Source: Notospermus geniculatus (lineage: Eukaryota > Nemertea > Pilidiophora > Heteronemertea > Lineidae). Taken from it: DNA of 64,000 nucleotides. Positions 42,345-54,958 of the stretch are shown here, one piece after another. The stretch is taken from positions 852,421-916,420 of the forward strand of contig NMRB01000032.1 in assembly GCA_002633025.1 (NCBI GenBank). Direction: 5' to 3'. Numbering within the stretch: position 1 is the stretch's first letter; every line of letters starts with the position of its first letter. The notes beneath the pieces were generated by a model. It saw nothing but the letters and a program-made list of their open reading frames with translations, ran no database searches and was not told the origin of the DNA. A program made the translations under genes and the position numbers.

Positions 42345-42595
42345 CCGCTTGGCCCATAGGCCAAAAGGGCTTATGCTGTGCTTGGCGCCTTTAGTGGTGG
42401 TCTGTCGTGCGTTAGTGCGTGCGTGCGTGCGTGCGTGTGTCCGTAAACTTCCCTTGTCAGATGGATAGCGCCTTCAGTTTTTGACGGATCATTTTCATAT
42501 TACATATGGGTGTGTATGACCACAAAATCTAGGTCAAGTTCGATTTTGGGTGCGATGTGATTCCTACTTTGGCCAGTAGGGGGCGTTTTGTGAAA
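42345..42595. mobile_element. Interspersed element with GTGC microsatellite, between the direct repeats
   Basis: agcccgcttggcccataggc, then caaaagggctta, starts a segment with a (gtgc)n tract (about 42413-42442) and gacggatcattttcatatta. The layout is typical of an abundant dispersed repeat of marine invertebrates, but I cannot name it. Confidence 0.45.
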
Positions 42596-43381
42596 GAATC
42601 GAATGAGCTGATTACTTTTGATCTGAGATGTTGGGGGTCATGGTATATCAGTATCACAAATTTGATATTTATTTGACATAACTTGCCATATTGTCAACTG
42701 ATCAACATGAAACAAATCCCTAGTTCATGCTTGCTTATCCAAGGACAGGATTATGTTCAAAATTTTCAGCCTCGCGTGTCCGGGTGATTGAGTCATGAGA
42801 TTTTGATATATCAAACTTGATAATTTGAAATATCTCTGCCTGTGGTGGACATCCTGAGAACATCAGGCGTTCTTAGTGCTCGCTACCTTCGTCGCCGCAC
42901 ACGTTTGTCTGCGGTGACGAAGGGAGCGAGCAGTAAGAACGCCTGATATTCTCAGGATGGTGGTGGAGGTAGAGGCATGGTATGATCCATACTTAGGTTA
43001 CTGAGGATGCCCATTTCGATTGTGCAATGACCTTGATGACCAAAGGTCAAGGTCAAACATGATAATTTGAAATACATGTACCTCTGCCTGTGGTAGAGGT
43101 AGTGACATGATACCATCCACACTTGGGGTATTGAGGATGCCCATTTCGATTATGCAATGACTGATCATCAGAGGTCATTATAAAAAGGTCAAACTTGATA
43201 ATTTGAAATATCTCTGCCTGTGTAGAGGTAAAGGCATGCCATCACCCATACTTAAGTTATTGAGGATACCCATTTCAGTTATGCAACCTTGATGATATCA
43301 TATCATGGTGTGATGACAATTTCCATTATCTTATCTAATGAACCTACGTGAACCACATGACATTTTCAATGTCCTCTTGTT
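42596..43381. repeat. Direct repeat of about 0.8 kb, copy B
   Basis: Copy of 41552-42341, with a fuller hairpin and minor indels. Confidence 0.85.
42850..42959. repeat. Hairpin with about 50-bp arms (copy B)
   Basis: catcctgagaacatcaggcg at the left and cgcctgatattctcaggatg at the right extend the arms of the hairpin also seen at 41809-41883. Copy A lacks the left outer arm, so it is a decayed or partly deleted version. Confidence 0.75.
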
Positions 43382-43553
43382 TTCTGTTGTAACCCTGTTT
43401 CCGGAGGCCTGTGAGTGTGATTATAGAGGTCCGTTAACGTTAACCTGTTCATTTGTGGTCAACACGAGTTACAACAGGGTTAACGTTAGTGTTGCACAGA
43501 GAAGTTTTACCTTTGTGGACAATCTCTTAAACTCTCTAATATCACTATTCACA

Positions 43554-43826
43554 CAGGCACGGATCCAGAGGGGGGGGCGGAAGGGACGTACGCCCCCCCC
43601 CCTATTTTCGGCAGAGCAATGATTTTTTTAGCAAGAAAAATTCAATCACATAAAAAATTCGAGTATTTTGCTCTCAGATGCCAGGAAAATGCATCTAAAA
43701 GCACTTAAATTGTCAAATTTTTCTGGGGGAGGACCCCCAGACCCCGTTTGGGCTTCCTGGTTTCGTTGTCCGCCACCTCCATCGAGCTACGCCCCCCCCT
43801 TTCTGTCAACGCTGGATCCGTGCCTG
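43554..43826. mobile_element. Inverted-repeat element, family E (copy 2), 5-bp duplication
   Basis: The ends caggcacggatccag / ctggatccgtgcctg are inverted repeats. The tcaca at 43549-43553 and 43827-43831 flanks it. The poly-G/poly-C tracts are like those of copy 1 at 28765-29038, and the length (273 bp) is almost the same as copy 1 (274 bp). Non-coding. Confidence 0.8.
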
Positions 43827-44121
43827 TCACATGTATCTACATTGAAGCCATTTTTTTCTGGCACCGGTTTGTCGCTACGTCTATCACAGATATTCCAAGT
43901 GAATCGGGTGTCCATCGGAGATGTGTTCAGGAGCATAACGCAAAGTGGCAGATTGAAGTGCAGTGTATGCTTTCATCTCCGTCAACCTTTCACTGGATCT
44001 TGCGTCCAACAGGGAGAATCTAGAGATGCCTATATTGTGGCACCTTTCCTTGACGTCCATTGGAGCTCCCTCCAGGTTGTTTCCGTCTCGTATTATGAAT
44101 GGACTCAGCCATGCTGAGAAA

Positions 44122-47100
44122 TCATTTATAGGAAGGCAGCATTTCCACTGCAATCGCCTCACCAGAACCGTTGACCATGGGTACACTTTGATATTTCTCA
44201 CCATGGTCGTGAATTTCCTTCATTTCCACTTCTAACTCAATTGAACTTCCTGATGAGATGACGGTACCCATATTTGAACTCCCAATGTCGAATTCCTCTT
44301 CTATTTTACTGGGCTTATCTTCTTCCTTTATTGGCTCCAGGCTGGAACTGCACAGTTGGTTCGTGAATGCTGCGCAATAGCAGTGGCTGACCACGTTGCT
44401 TGACGTGCGGATTCTGTCACTGAAGAATAAGACAAAGACTAGATTGATAGACTAGATAAGATTGATGTCCTTGTAACATTCTGGCCAATCGTGACAAAAT
44501 GTCGGTTGGTTGTATGTCGAGAGCAGGGGGTCCGGATCCCCTATAGTACACCCCCTTGAATCTGCGCCCAGAGATAGGTTATAACCCATTCCACTCTTCC
44601 AACCGGGAGTTGGCCTACTGGCAGCACTGCGCGTCCTACCAGCAATAGTCATGATAGTGGGACGGTACCGCGCAAACTGCGAGAGCTGTGCGATTGGTTC
44701 TGGCTTTCAATATAAGTTTGATGAAACACTTACAGAAGCCACTCAACCGTAAAGAGTAGTGCAATATCCTGTGTTGGCATGCCGATAGATGACAGGATGA
44801 TGACTAATGTGACGATACTAGAGCTGGGGACGGAAGGCAAGGCCATCACGGCAAAAGCTGTCAAAACACTGAAAACAGAAATGGAAGAGTGCAAAAAAAC
44901 ACGTCACCTTCCGGACATGCCTATTCGATGACGTACATGTATTACAAAACGACGCATAACAATACCATGGTAGGTGACAAGAACAGTAGCACATGTACCA
45001 TGACGCATATCAATACTGTGATGCGTAACAAGAACAATACCATGACGCATAACAATCAGTGCTGTGACGTGTAACAAGAACAATACCACAACAAAATACC
45101 GTGACGCATACAAAAACTCTCAGCTGAGTTTCGCTGTTCTCCTTTTTTGACCAACTTCAACTTACCCAATAACTATACAATTTGTCCTGGGTTGAGAACA
45201 ATACTGTTTAGTTGTGCGATGAAGATTGCTGCTGATACAATGAAGATGGCGCTACCATCTGCATTTAGCGTCACACAAAATGGAATGACGAATCTTGATA
45301 CTCGAGAATCGATCTTTTTGCGATCGCAGCATTTGTACATTTCAGGAATGGCAACGGCACTGAAATAAACAAGATTTAGAAAAATGAATGTGAGGTGGAT
45401 GAAATTGGTTCAATGCCGGGGGGTGAAAGGACAGATTGTATACCGGTACAACGGTTCTTGTTGTAGGACAGAAAAACTAAATTGATATATGGTCAAAGTG
45501 TTGGCTTCAACTTACGTGCTGGTTGTGGCAAATCCGGTCAGCCAGGGTCTAAACAAGGAGAAGTAATAAGGGAAAGGGTTTTCCCTCACAGTGATGATGT
45601 AGATGATCTGAACGAGAAGGAGTTGGTGTATAACGATGCCGACAACTACGGTTAGGATAAAGAAACCAAGTTGTGAGAACGTCCCGGCGATGTCCGCCAC
45701 TCCCCCGATGGAGGCGGCGATTAGGGAGCAGACGCCAATTGGGGTGTACCTGGAATTGAAAAATGACAAAAGTTTAGTTGGCTGTGTGTGAGTTTAGTTT
45801 ACAAGTGTAAAGCTTACACACAAATGGAGAGCCTGGAGGCTATGTGGCCTCAAGGTTTGATAGCACCACACTGCCTGCCGGTATCATGCAATATTCTGAT
45901 TGCAACTGCGATTAACAAGCAGAACTTAGAACTCGTGTATTTTCGTGAATTAATATCATGAACATATGCTTAAACTCACCAGAGAAACCATCTCATGATT
46001 TTGATGACAATATCACTGCATGATTGGAAGAAATGAAGGAAAGGTTTGCCTCGCGGCCCTGCCGCTCTGGTTGCCATCCCAAACACCAGACTGGCAAATA
46101 TTATACCTGAATGAGAAAAGAGTATACTGGTGGCGCCTGTGCGTAATTTGCCCCAAATTTTCTGATCAAGGTGCATACTTCATTTTGGGACGGGACTCGA
46201 CAGCCCCGATGAATTCGCCCTCGAGAGCCGCCACCTTGGATCCCAATATGGCCGCCATTTTGGACATCTTTTCCGACCATAACTTGCTCGAATACATCCA
46301 TGAGTAGGTCTATTGATCTTTGCTGGTCATTCAGTGATTACGCAGAAAGGTGCTCCAGCTGTCTCTTCGTGCACTCCAGTAAAATCACCCAATATTGTTT
46401 CTCTTGTCAACTTTGTTTCTTTGTTATCACTTGCATCTCAGTTCAGCGTATTTACGCAAAGTTAAAGCATTCAGATACGTAATCTTCGTCACTATCAATC
46501 AGTTGATTGGCAACACATTGTGCCAAGTTATAGTAAAAGCATCATAACACAACAGCTGTTAAGTTCATATAAGGTAATAATCGATCTACTTTCCACCACT
46601 GATCTTAGCCTGTACATTTTAGTTTGCCAGCTGTCAATCAAATGCGAAAAATCGCGGACAACATCATCCATAGTCTATCTATCCATTGCCAAGCCGCATT
46701 CAACATTTTTCAATCCCGTGGAATTTGAATTCGACATTTCCAATGTCAGCCCTCATAAAAGATACATCAGAGTTTCATCTGAATTCAACACTTCTACTAT
46801 TTATTTTGTCCATCTTTTTTTCTTTCATCTTTTCTGTGTCAGCTGTCCTCAGTCAAAAGAAACCTATTGTCTGCGCACAGAGCTACGCACATAACACCAT
46901 CAAAGGTACATGTATTAGGGTATTTAGGAAATGGCCCATTTTTCATGCACCGCAAACTACGTTCCACATTATTTTGACATATGATAAAAATGGTAATATC
47001 CCGTGTTCCGAATTTGATAGATTTTAAAATGACAATAGATTGATGGTAGCCCGGGGATAGTAGGCCAGTTGGTAATTAGAATCATCAGAACGTTTTCAGC

Positions 47101-49963
47101 TTACATTTTGTAGTAATGATGAATGAACCCGTTGTTATTTTGTCTCCGCAACAGAAAAGGAGTTGCCAGTCCTGTCTTTTCAGGAGAATTCACGTCGCTC
47201 CCGAACTCGCACTTACAAATTTTGCGCGCGGTGACGAAGGGAGCGAGCTAACCTTGAGATGAACTTATGACAGCTTCGATTCATAAGGTACCTGGTTGAA
47301 CCGAGGCCTACATGTATCCGTAATTTATATTCTACACAATTCAGCTGCACAATTGCAGAAGATGCAAATTGTTCTCTCTCCTATTCAAAACTAAAGAGAC
47401 CCTGGCGGCTATTGTATATCATTAGGTCCTACCATACTCATATATGATGATGCAATGGCGAGTGCACATGTCCTTTTGCCACCTAAGCCGTCGATCGTAC
47501 AATGCCAACTTTGAAATAGATTCAGGCCTACTGATCATGATGTACTTTGAGACTAGGTAGATTCGACCTGAATTATCCCGATGAATATTGCAGTACATCA
47601 TGATGGACAGATGCCATCGTCCCATAATGAGCCCGAGGCTTCAAAAGCCTCACGAACGTACATGTACCGTACTCGCCTATAATTCCATTACCGATACTGA
47701 TGCAATCTCATGCAGCAGAGCCCATTTCCGCAAAGGAGCGGGGCCTCCTAATGAAATCTGTTCAACAAACACCTAGTTTTTGATGGCTAGGCCTAGCCTA
47801 CTATGATATCAAAACTCTGCCAGCTGTACTCTTGAGCAAGTAAACTAATTTATGCTGTCCTTTTAATTGAGAGGTGCTGTCATTAAAGCGATTAAACTAA
47901 ACTACAATGTAAATAGAAATTAATCAATTTGGAACTGATCATTGATGTCCTTCAGGGGGTCCTCTGAGGGGTATATTCTAAGACAGGCTCCATTGTATGG
48001 ACCTTTTTTTCTAGCATGACAGCAGTCTCACCGACCAATGGCATGTCTAAAGAAAAAACAAATGTATGGGATTATAGGAAACCACTTACCAATGAGATTC
48101 GTCCCCCTGGCATGGCCAACAGCTTTCCTGGCAACTTGAACCGTCTTATTTACAATGCCATTAGATGTATTAAAGACTAGGACTTTTTCCTCAGTCCCAT
48201 ATATCGTTTGAACCTGAAACCGAAGTGTATTGGTAGAGGATTGGTCATTCCCTTCTTCAGACATGTATTCCTTGGAAAATCCTTGCAATCCTTGGAAAAT
48301 CCAGGTTCAACAAACCAAAGATCTTGACGTTACCACTAATTCTGATGGATGACAAAAGGCCTCTAAACCCACTTTTCAAGAATTCGTAATTGGAAGTTGA
48401 AAAAAGATGATGAGAACAGAAAATTTAGATGCATCTTTTTACCTTTTCAATGCAAGCTCCAACAACGTTATCCGGCACAATGTTTCTGAAATGAAAAATG
48501 GCGAATAGAATTCATGTATAGCTCACTGCTTGAAAGACATAACAGGGGCTTTATTATAGGCCTACTCTTTGGTAACTAGAGGAAGCTTACTTGATGAGAT
48601 CAGCGAAGATGTCCTGTGTTTGTAGGATCTGTTGCATCTTGTCCGAGAGGTCATCGGCAACAACACCAGATCCTGGAGATAAAAGAAGCTATCAACACTT
48701 CCTTATAAAATTGGACAAAAAAGGATTTAAATTTGTGAAATAGAAATAAAATTCCAATACACATAGGCCTATAAATGAAAAGTATTCGATATCCCTCATG
48801 GGCCACTGTAGAATATGACTGACAATTCCCGTCTCTCAAGGGATAAGATCTAACTTAAGAAAATATTCAATCCCTCATGGGCCACCGTAGAATATGACTG
48901 AAACCCGTCTCCCAAGAGATAGGCCTATAAAATAGGAATATAACATTACCTGGTTTGATGAGCACGGAAAGCATGATACCAAGACCACAGCTAACGACGT
49001 TGGTCAGCGTGATGTAGAAGAACGATACCAAACTGATCTTTCCATTAGATTTAGGATCCATTGAGGCAGTACCTGGAACGACCATTTGGGGAGAATAAAA
49101 TAACCATAGGCCTACTTCAGTTATAATTCTGAACGAATTCATTTCAAACCCTTGCATTGAGGAGAAAAACTTATATTACTTTATTAAATGAGAGGTGAGA
49201 TTTTAGGTACTAGGGAAGTAAAAACAGTAACCAAAAGCAGTAAAAAAAGTAAAACCAGTGGTGGATGAGCCTCTTTTTCTGCCCCTGAAGTCCCAAAATT
49301 CTGCACCACGACGAAGCAATAAATTTCACAAATATAGCCCTCTAACGATAAAAGCGGAATTATCTCAACAATATGTGAACAGTGGGAATATGGTCAGTTG
49401 AAGTAACAGCGCTATCTTGTAATACAATGTACACCGTGGTGTACAGTAAGCTGTTCCTTCAATCAAACATGCCCCCACTGATTCTTGGAGATAACACGCC
49501 CTGTGACGGTGGCTAAGGGAACCAGTCAACCTACCAGCTATGACGCATGAAACAATAAGTGGTAGGATCATCATCTTTAGAAGTCGAAGGAACATATCAC
49601 CAGGTAGACCTGAAATGATGGGAATGAATATCGAAGCCTTTTTAGGTGCTTATTCATTTTTTGAAAAAAATCGTGAAAAATCCAGTTTTACTTGAAGGGG
49701 AAGAGTTACTCACCAAGCCAGGCCAGTAGATCGGTCGAGGGTTCGTACTCGCGTACAATGAACCCGATGGTGAACCCAAGAACTATACCAACTGTAGTCA
49801 GGATCAAGAGGAGCTCCTTCTTGAGTAGTTTCTTGATGCGGAGACCGCATGGCGCCGTTTCGCGCTCAACTGGGGACTCGATAGCCATTTGGACTAGGGC
49901 GACACCCGAATCGTTAACGGGCAGCGTTCTTCCATTTTCCCTCGGTTTGGAAAATATTCCCAT
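44122..49963 (-). CDS. SLC1-family (EAAT-like) Na+-dependent amino-acid transporter, divergent, with frameshift
   Basis: Eleven exons (5' to 3'): 49714-49963, 49535-49609, 48950-49072, 48591-48672, 48443-48485, 48090-48213, 45980-46106, 45516-45749, 45166-45359, 44734-44868 and 44122-44419. They give about 561 aa if one base is restored. All junctions are GT-AG, and phases agree except between exons 9 and 10. Family blocks: MFLRLLKMMILPLIVSCVIAG, the GTASMDPKSNGK loop, DIFADLIKNIVPDNVVGAC, a glycosylatable large loop, ASLVFGMATRAAG, TPIGVCSLIA, PWLTGFATTST (HP1), LNADGS (TM7, usual NMDGT), SVPSSSIVTLV (HP2), GMPTQDIALL and EWLLDRIRTSSN (TM8). SLC1 carriers move acidic amino acids with Na+ and H+ across the plasma membrane. 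The substrate-binding Asp464, Arg467, Thr468 and Asn471 are kept. HP1 reads TSTAVAIP and not SSSATLP, HP2 lacks its glycines, and the TM8 Asp of the Na1 site is His475. In exon 9 an in-frame TAG (45173-45175) follows QIV; one missing base would explain it. It is either a real mutation or a sequencing error. Confidence 0.85.
44931..45114. repeat. Minisatellite in transporter intron 9, about 35-bp degenerate unit
   Basis: Repeats of ataccatgacgcataacaa and gtgacgcgtaacaagaac-type words, about 5-6 diverged copies, between exons 10 and 9. Confidence 0.7.
46107..48089. other. Transporter intron 6
   Basis: The largest intron of the SLC1 gene. It contains short open frames but no domain. Near 47240 a ggtgacgaagggagcgagc word matches the right arm of the hairpins at 41.8 and 42.9 kb. 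Confidence 0.5.
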
Positions 49964-50944
49964 TTCTAATGTTTATAATGTCTGGGCAACCTGAAGAGGC
50001 AAATTACGTCGCATATCATATGATAATTTTGTTACATTAAATTAGTTAATATGGGGCAATGAGGGCCAAACAAATAGCTTTTTCGGCGTCCCCGGTCGCG
50101 GTCGGTCATAGTTACGGTGGCCTGAAAGGTGGTGACAGCGCCAAGTGCGACGCACGACAGCAATACTTGACCTAGTACAACAGGCATTAGAATACTGTTT
50201 AAACTGCAGCATCATTGTTTACATTGGTTTTACCGATCTCCATTTGCCAAAAAACACCAAAATCATAACTGAAAATTCGGAAATTCGAGAGAAATATGAC
50301 ATACTCACTTAGAACAATGCTTGATTAAACACAGGAGAGTAAAAATCGGTAATATTTTCTCAAAATATGCCCTCTCTCTCGAATCCTATTGGAATGAACT
50401 GTGTATAAAAACCGAGACAGATGTTCTCGTCTGCTTGTCGACGAGCTGATGCAATCTTGATATTGTGCGGGCTGACATCTAGTGAGCAGCGGTGGAACCA
50501 TGAGATACATTGTATCTGTTAGTTTCATTGTGATAGCCGTGCGACAGGTTTCGCCTATTCATGATGACAAGCGTTTCTAGAGAAATGAGCTTACCACGAC
50601 CGACTTGTGTTCTTGAAGTTTCCTCGGTGAAGTCGACAGAGGCGCGAATCTTTGAAGAAATTGGCGCTGAAAACCAACGAGTATCCCGAGTTAAAGACAG
50701 AGTCTGGTCCAGTGGGCTGCTTTTTTCAATATCGATAGCGATAGCCTATTTCCAGAGTAGGCGTTTAGACGCGACGGGAGCAAATAAAGCTGAATTATAC
50801 TTTTTTCCATGGGATTTTCCCACGTGTCATCATGTCATGCGGGCTGAAAAGCCAACGGATCTTCCTGGTAGGCCTATGAGTTGGTTCATGTGACCTGAAA
50901 TGGACGTGCACCTTTCATAATGAGATGGAAATAACTCCGTAGCA
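49964..50944. other. Upstream region of the SLC1-like gene
   Basis: The promoter is expected here. No TATA box can be assigned with confidence. No other gene is supported. Confidence 0.35.
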
Positions 50945-51375
50945 ACCAATGAGAAAACGCTGTGAATTATTAAAACCACATCAGCCCAAGAGAGAAGGCT
51001 GTCTAAAAACCATTTAGCAGCCAATAAAAGGCTGTCAAACAATAAATCACGGCAGCCAATGAGAGAAAAGGCGTCAAGCAATAAACCATATATATTAGCC
51101 AATAAGAAAAGGCTGTCATGCAATAAACCATATCGGCCAATGAGAAAAAAGGCCATCAAACAATAAACCATTATAGGCATACATGTAGCAGCCAATAAGA
51201 GAAAGGGTAGGCTGTCAACCAATAAACCTTAGCAGCCAATAAGAGAGAAGGCCGTCAAGCAATAAACCATAGCAGCCAATAAGAGAGAATGCCGTCAAGC
51301 AATAAACCATAGCGCAGCCAATGAGAGAACGGGCTGTGAAGCAATAAACCATAGAAGCCAATAAGAGAAAAAGCA
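50945..51375. repeat. Minisatellite of about 40 bp with a CCAAT box in nearly every unit
   Basis: About 10-11 diverged units built on cagccaatgagagaaaaggc, then tgtcaagcaataaaccata. Most units carry agccaatgag or agccaataag, close to the NF-Y core. The array is 1.0-1.4 kb upstream of the SLC1-like start codon. A regulatory role is only a possibility. Confidence 0.8.
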
Positions 51376-52334
51376 AAAAAACATAGTTGTTACATAACTA
51401 TTACCTCTACCCCCGAACTAACAGATTATAAAGGAATTGGGTGTTTTAGCCAACTGATTTCGCGCTGGTAAAAAGGACAGCGTACAAAATGTCTGTGTGG
51501 TGACGTACGGTAGGGAGCGAGAGCTAGGACCACTGATTACCTGAGGATGTCTTCCACAGAAGGGACTTCCTATCAATTTCAGGTCACCATGTCGTGCCTT
51601 CCCTTCGAAAATACCTTGCAGAAAGAGCTACTTATTTGTTCGTCTGTCCCGGTAGGGCTGAAAAGATAATGAGGTAATAACGAGGATGGACACACCATTA
51701 TACCAATCATACGAATACTACACCTATAACAGAAACAAATCGCTAGTGGCCTGCTTGACGCCTTTGGCTGTCCCTTGTCATTATTGTGAGAGTGGACCAC
51801 ACCAAACTAGATTAATGTTATCGTATTTTCACGAGGGATAAAATTCGTCCCAACACGCGTATCTTTCATTTGTATTCCCTGACGGATAAGCGAGAGCCCC
51901 TTGTGAATTGGATGACCATTTGTGGTCACTGTAATTGGTGCATTCGATCATGTTTATTTCACCGATGAGGACGATGGTGGCACCTTAAGTAGCCAACAAT
52001 GAAATGTGTTTTAGTATATGAAGATCTCCTGCTTTGCTTGCGTGTTTCTATGCATGAAGGGGCAATTTGCAAAATGGTCATTCGCTGTTTTTCCTCTTGT
52101 CTTCGTACGTCATTGGGCACTTTATCAAAGACTGCACTTTTCGACCGCACGAATTGGACAACACCTGCTACCAAAGAATCTTTGATCGTCAGATCGAGAT
52201 CTGATTACAAATTCTGACATTATCATCTTTCTAGAATGTTCTGCTATCTGCTGTGAATGCAGGAGGAGAACAGAGCGAAAACGAATCACGAACAGTTCGA
52301 ACAGTTCGTGATTCTTCGTCCAAGTCGCCCAATA
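51376..52334. other. Intergenic, no supported gene
   Basis: Only short frames without domains. No strong repeat is seen. Confidence 0.4.
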
Positions 52335-52724
52335 GGGAGTTTTCGCAAATCTGACGAAAAACGAAGTACGAAATACGAAATTGGACGTCATATCCATGAC
52401 GTAATGTATTTCAGGAAATGGTTGGTACCACAAATGTCCCTCCTGCCAGTGCGTCTTTTAGCATGTCATGTAAGACCGAGAGAGTTATGGCGCATCTTGA
52501 ATTTTTAATTTTCCAATTCGTATCAACGAAGTGGAAACGAAAGATAAATTTCAAAGTTGAATATACACCGTACCTCTGTCGTTCTAACGTCATACGCTAA
52601 AAGACGCTTTTGCAGCAGGCGATGTTTGTGGTACCAGCCATTTCCTGAAATACATTACGTCATGGATATGACGTCCAATTTCGTATTTCGTACTTCGTTT
52701 TTCGTCAGATTTGCGAAAACTCCC
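52335..52724. mobile_element. Foldback element, arms about 135 bp, TA flanks
   Basis: The left arm starts gggagttttcgcaaatctga and runs through cgaaaaacgaagtacgaaat and atgacgtaatgtatttcagg to about 52467. The right arm (about 52596-52724) is its near-identical inverse. TA lies at both outer edges (52333-52334, 52725-52726), consistent with a 2-bp TA duplication as in Tc1/mariner-type or similar elements. The 130-bp centre is unique and non-coding. Confidence 0.8.
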
Positions 52725-53596
52725 TATTACCATGATTACGCCGATGTTCCTTATGGGCCACCTTACATTCGCAGAAAAGACAAGCGGACATTTAACTTTC
52801 AGCAAATGTCTGAAATTCCCCAAAATGATGTCTGAAAATGACGTTATCCAAAAATAAATCCGATTTATCGGTATCGCCAAGCATTCTCCACGCAGAACCA
52901 ATCTAAATTGAGCATGCGCAAAAATCTGTTCGCAGTTCGATCCGTATCGTCAAGTCAATCCGCGGTAACTTAATTGATCCCGGAAGCGCCTACATATCAT
53001 CGCACTTTGTTAGAGAGGTTGACAGTCGTCGGAGCAACGCACGTGGTATCAAGCAGGATATTAAGTGAAACAGATCACGGGTTCAGGTTGGACATCATAC
53101 GGACGGTAGGGCTTCAAGTAGAAGGTGCGCTCCAAGTGACGACACGGTTGTGAACTAACGGTTGGATTCATAGGCTGGCGTCTTTTGAATAGGAGAGTTG
53201 ACAACTTTTCTCTGACCAATACAGACAAATCCTAGAAGAATTTAAAGGAAACTTTTAAATCTTCACAAAATAGGTAGGGACGTATTTCTTCATTTTCAGA
53301 ATTTTAACTCAAGTCGCTTTTGTTGTTCACCATAGGCCTAATGATATTCATGTATTTGGCTTCATTTCTCATTTTCCGTCGCAAATTTATCTTTTGATAA
53401 CTGGCGAGATATCAATTAAAAAACTGCGTATTCTTGTATCTCCTATACATAATAAGAAACTTGAAATCCATATTAAATGTGTAAAAGACACTTTTCTGGA
53501 TTCTGTGTTTGCAGTATTCTTATACAGTGTCTGTCCACTGACTAGGCGTTCCTATAATACTCAGGGGCAGGGCTTTAGCCGTAATGCGGCAACCTG
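52725..53596. other. Intergenic, no supported gene
   Basis: No exon is recognised. Confidence 0.4.
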
Positions 53597-54045
53597 GGAC
53601 CTTATTCACGAGGCTTTCGTAACTTTTCGGAGAAAACCATTGTCCATTTGCTCTATTGTTCACGATCTGCCTGACAAAGGATTTGCATACTCATGACGGG
53701 GGCTTTGTGAATTAATGGACCTTATCCGCCCGAAATTCTTTGTTGGCAGATAATGAACAATATAGGTTGCCCGTAAATGGACAATTTTACGGAATGCGTA
53801 AACTATTGTCCATTTGCAGCAACCTATTGTTCACTATCTGCCAACAAAGAATTTCGTGCCCTTAGTGTTACGGGGGCTTAAGGTCCATTAATTCACAAAG
53901 CCCCCGTCATGAGTATGCAAATCCTTTGTCAGGCTCATCGTGAACAATAGAGCAAATGGACAATAGGTTTCTCCTAAAAGTTACGAGAGCTGACAGAGTA
54001 TTGCATATTAAAGTTACGGGAGCTTCGTGAATAACGTCCCTGTTC
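53597..54045. repeat. Nested foldback of family D elements
   Basis: The outer arms carry gggaccttattcacgaggct, then aaaggatttgcatactcatg, then acgggggctttgtgaattaa, and repeat inverted on the right. The inner arms (ccgaaattctttgttggcag / ctgccaacaaagaatttcg) flank a ttgtccatttgc core. This looks like one family D element inserted into, or dimerised head-to-head with, another. Confidence 0.75.
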
Positions 54046-54958
54046 CCTGGAAGGCGCGTGCCTGGTAAAACTCTGTCCTGCACTAGCATGGTTCGATGAG
54101 ACCCTTCCAATAATGCCGTAACATAACAATCTTACTGATTCGCCGAAGGAAAACATCAGGTAGGCCTACTAGACTTCCTAAACATCGTTCTCGTTTCTTT
54201 AATATTGTTTTTTGCCACGGTTCTTTTCCTTTTTTGCCAAATGATGAAAAAGTAGCATGTAGTTTGTTGAGAATTATCACATTATGAAATGTTCGACGAG
54301 ATATTCAGGCGAAATCGGTGATGGTCCTGGCAAGAACACGGGCGGCAAAGGTTTATGTTTTTGCTTGTTTGTGTAACTCGGTCTGACTCTGTTGTCACCG
54401 GTTTACAATGAACAGCGATGAACAGCTGAAGGCCGATGGCTGCAAATTTTATGAAACGAAAGTTGGGTTGACATGAAGGCTTTTGTGCCGAGCTCTGGCC
54501 TGCCAATGTTACCCGTAATAAGACATTCAAACGCAGCCGACAGTAATGTTTACTAAAATTGTAAATATTTTCGATTGAACGGGAAAATATTGTTACATAC
54601 CTATAGCGGTGTTGTCAAGTTTATCCGAAATGTCTGTAATCGAATTACATTTAGGATTGAGCGATCGTATTGCAATTGCTATCAAAATATGTCGAGAAGT
54701 CTGAAACTTGATTATAATGACGAAAGGCCACCCGTCTGGTCAATGTGAGATTCGTAAAATTTTGAATTTTTGAAATATCGATATCTGCAACATGTCATAT
54801 TTTTTAAACATCAGCCATCTCATCATTTTAAGTATTCTTTCGATATCCCAATGCATATTTATGAAGGTATAACCAATAGGCCTAGGCAGTCACAGTATTA
54901 GCTCATTCAAAGGTCGTCAGACTATTGACACTAGTGACATCACAACTCGTGGCATATA
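54046..54958. other. Intergenic, no supported gene
   Basis: Short frames only; AT-rich; no repeat of note. Confidence 0.4.
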
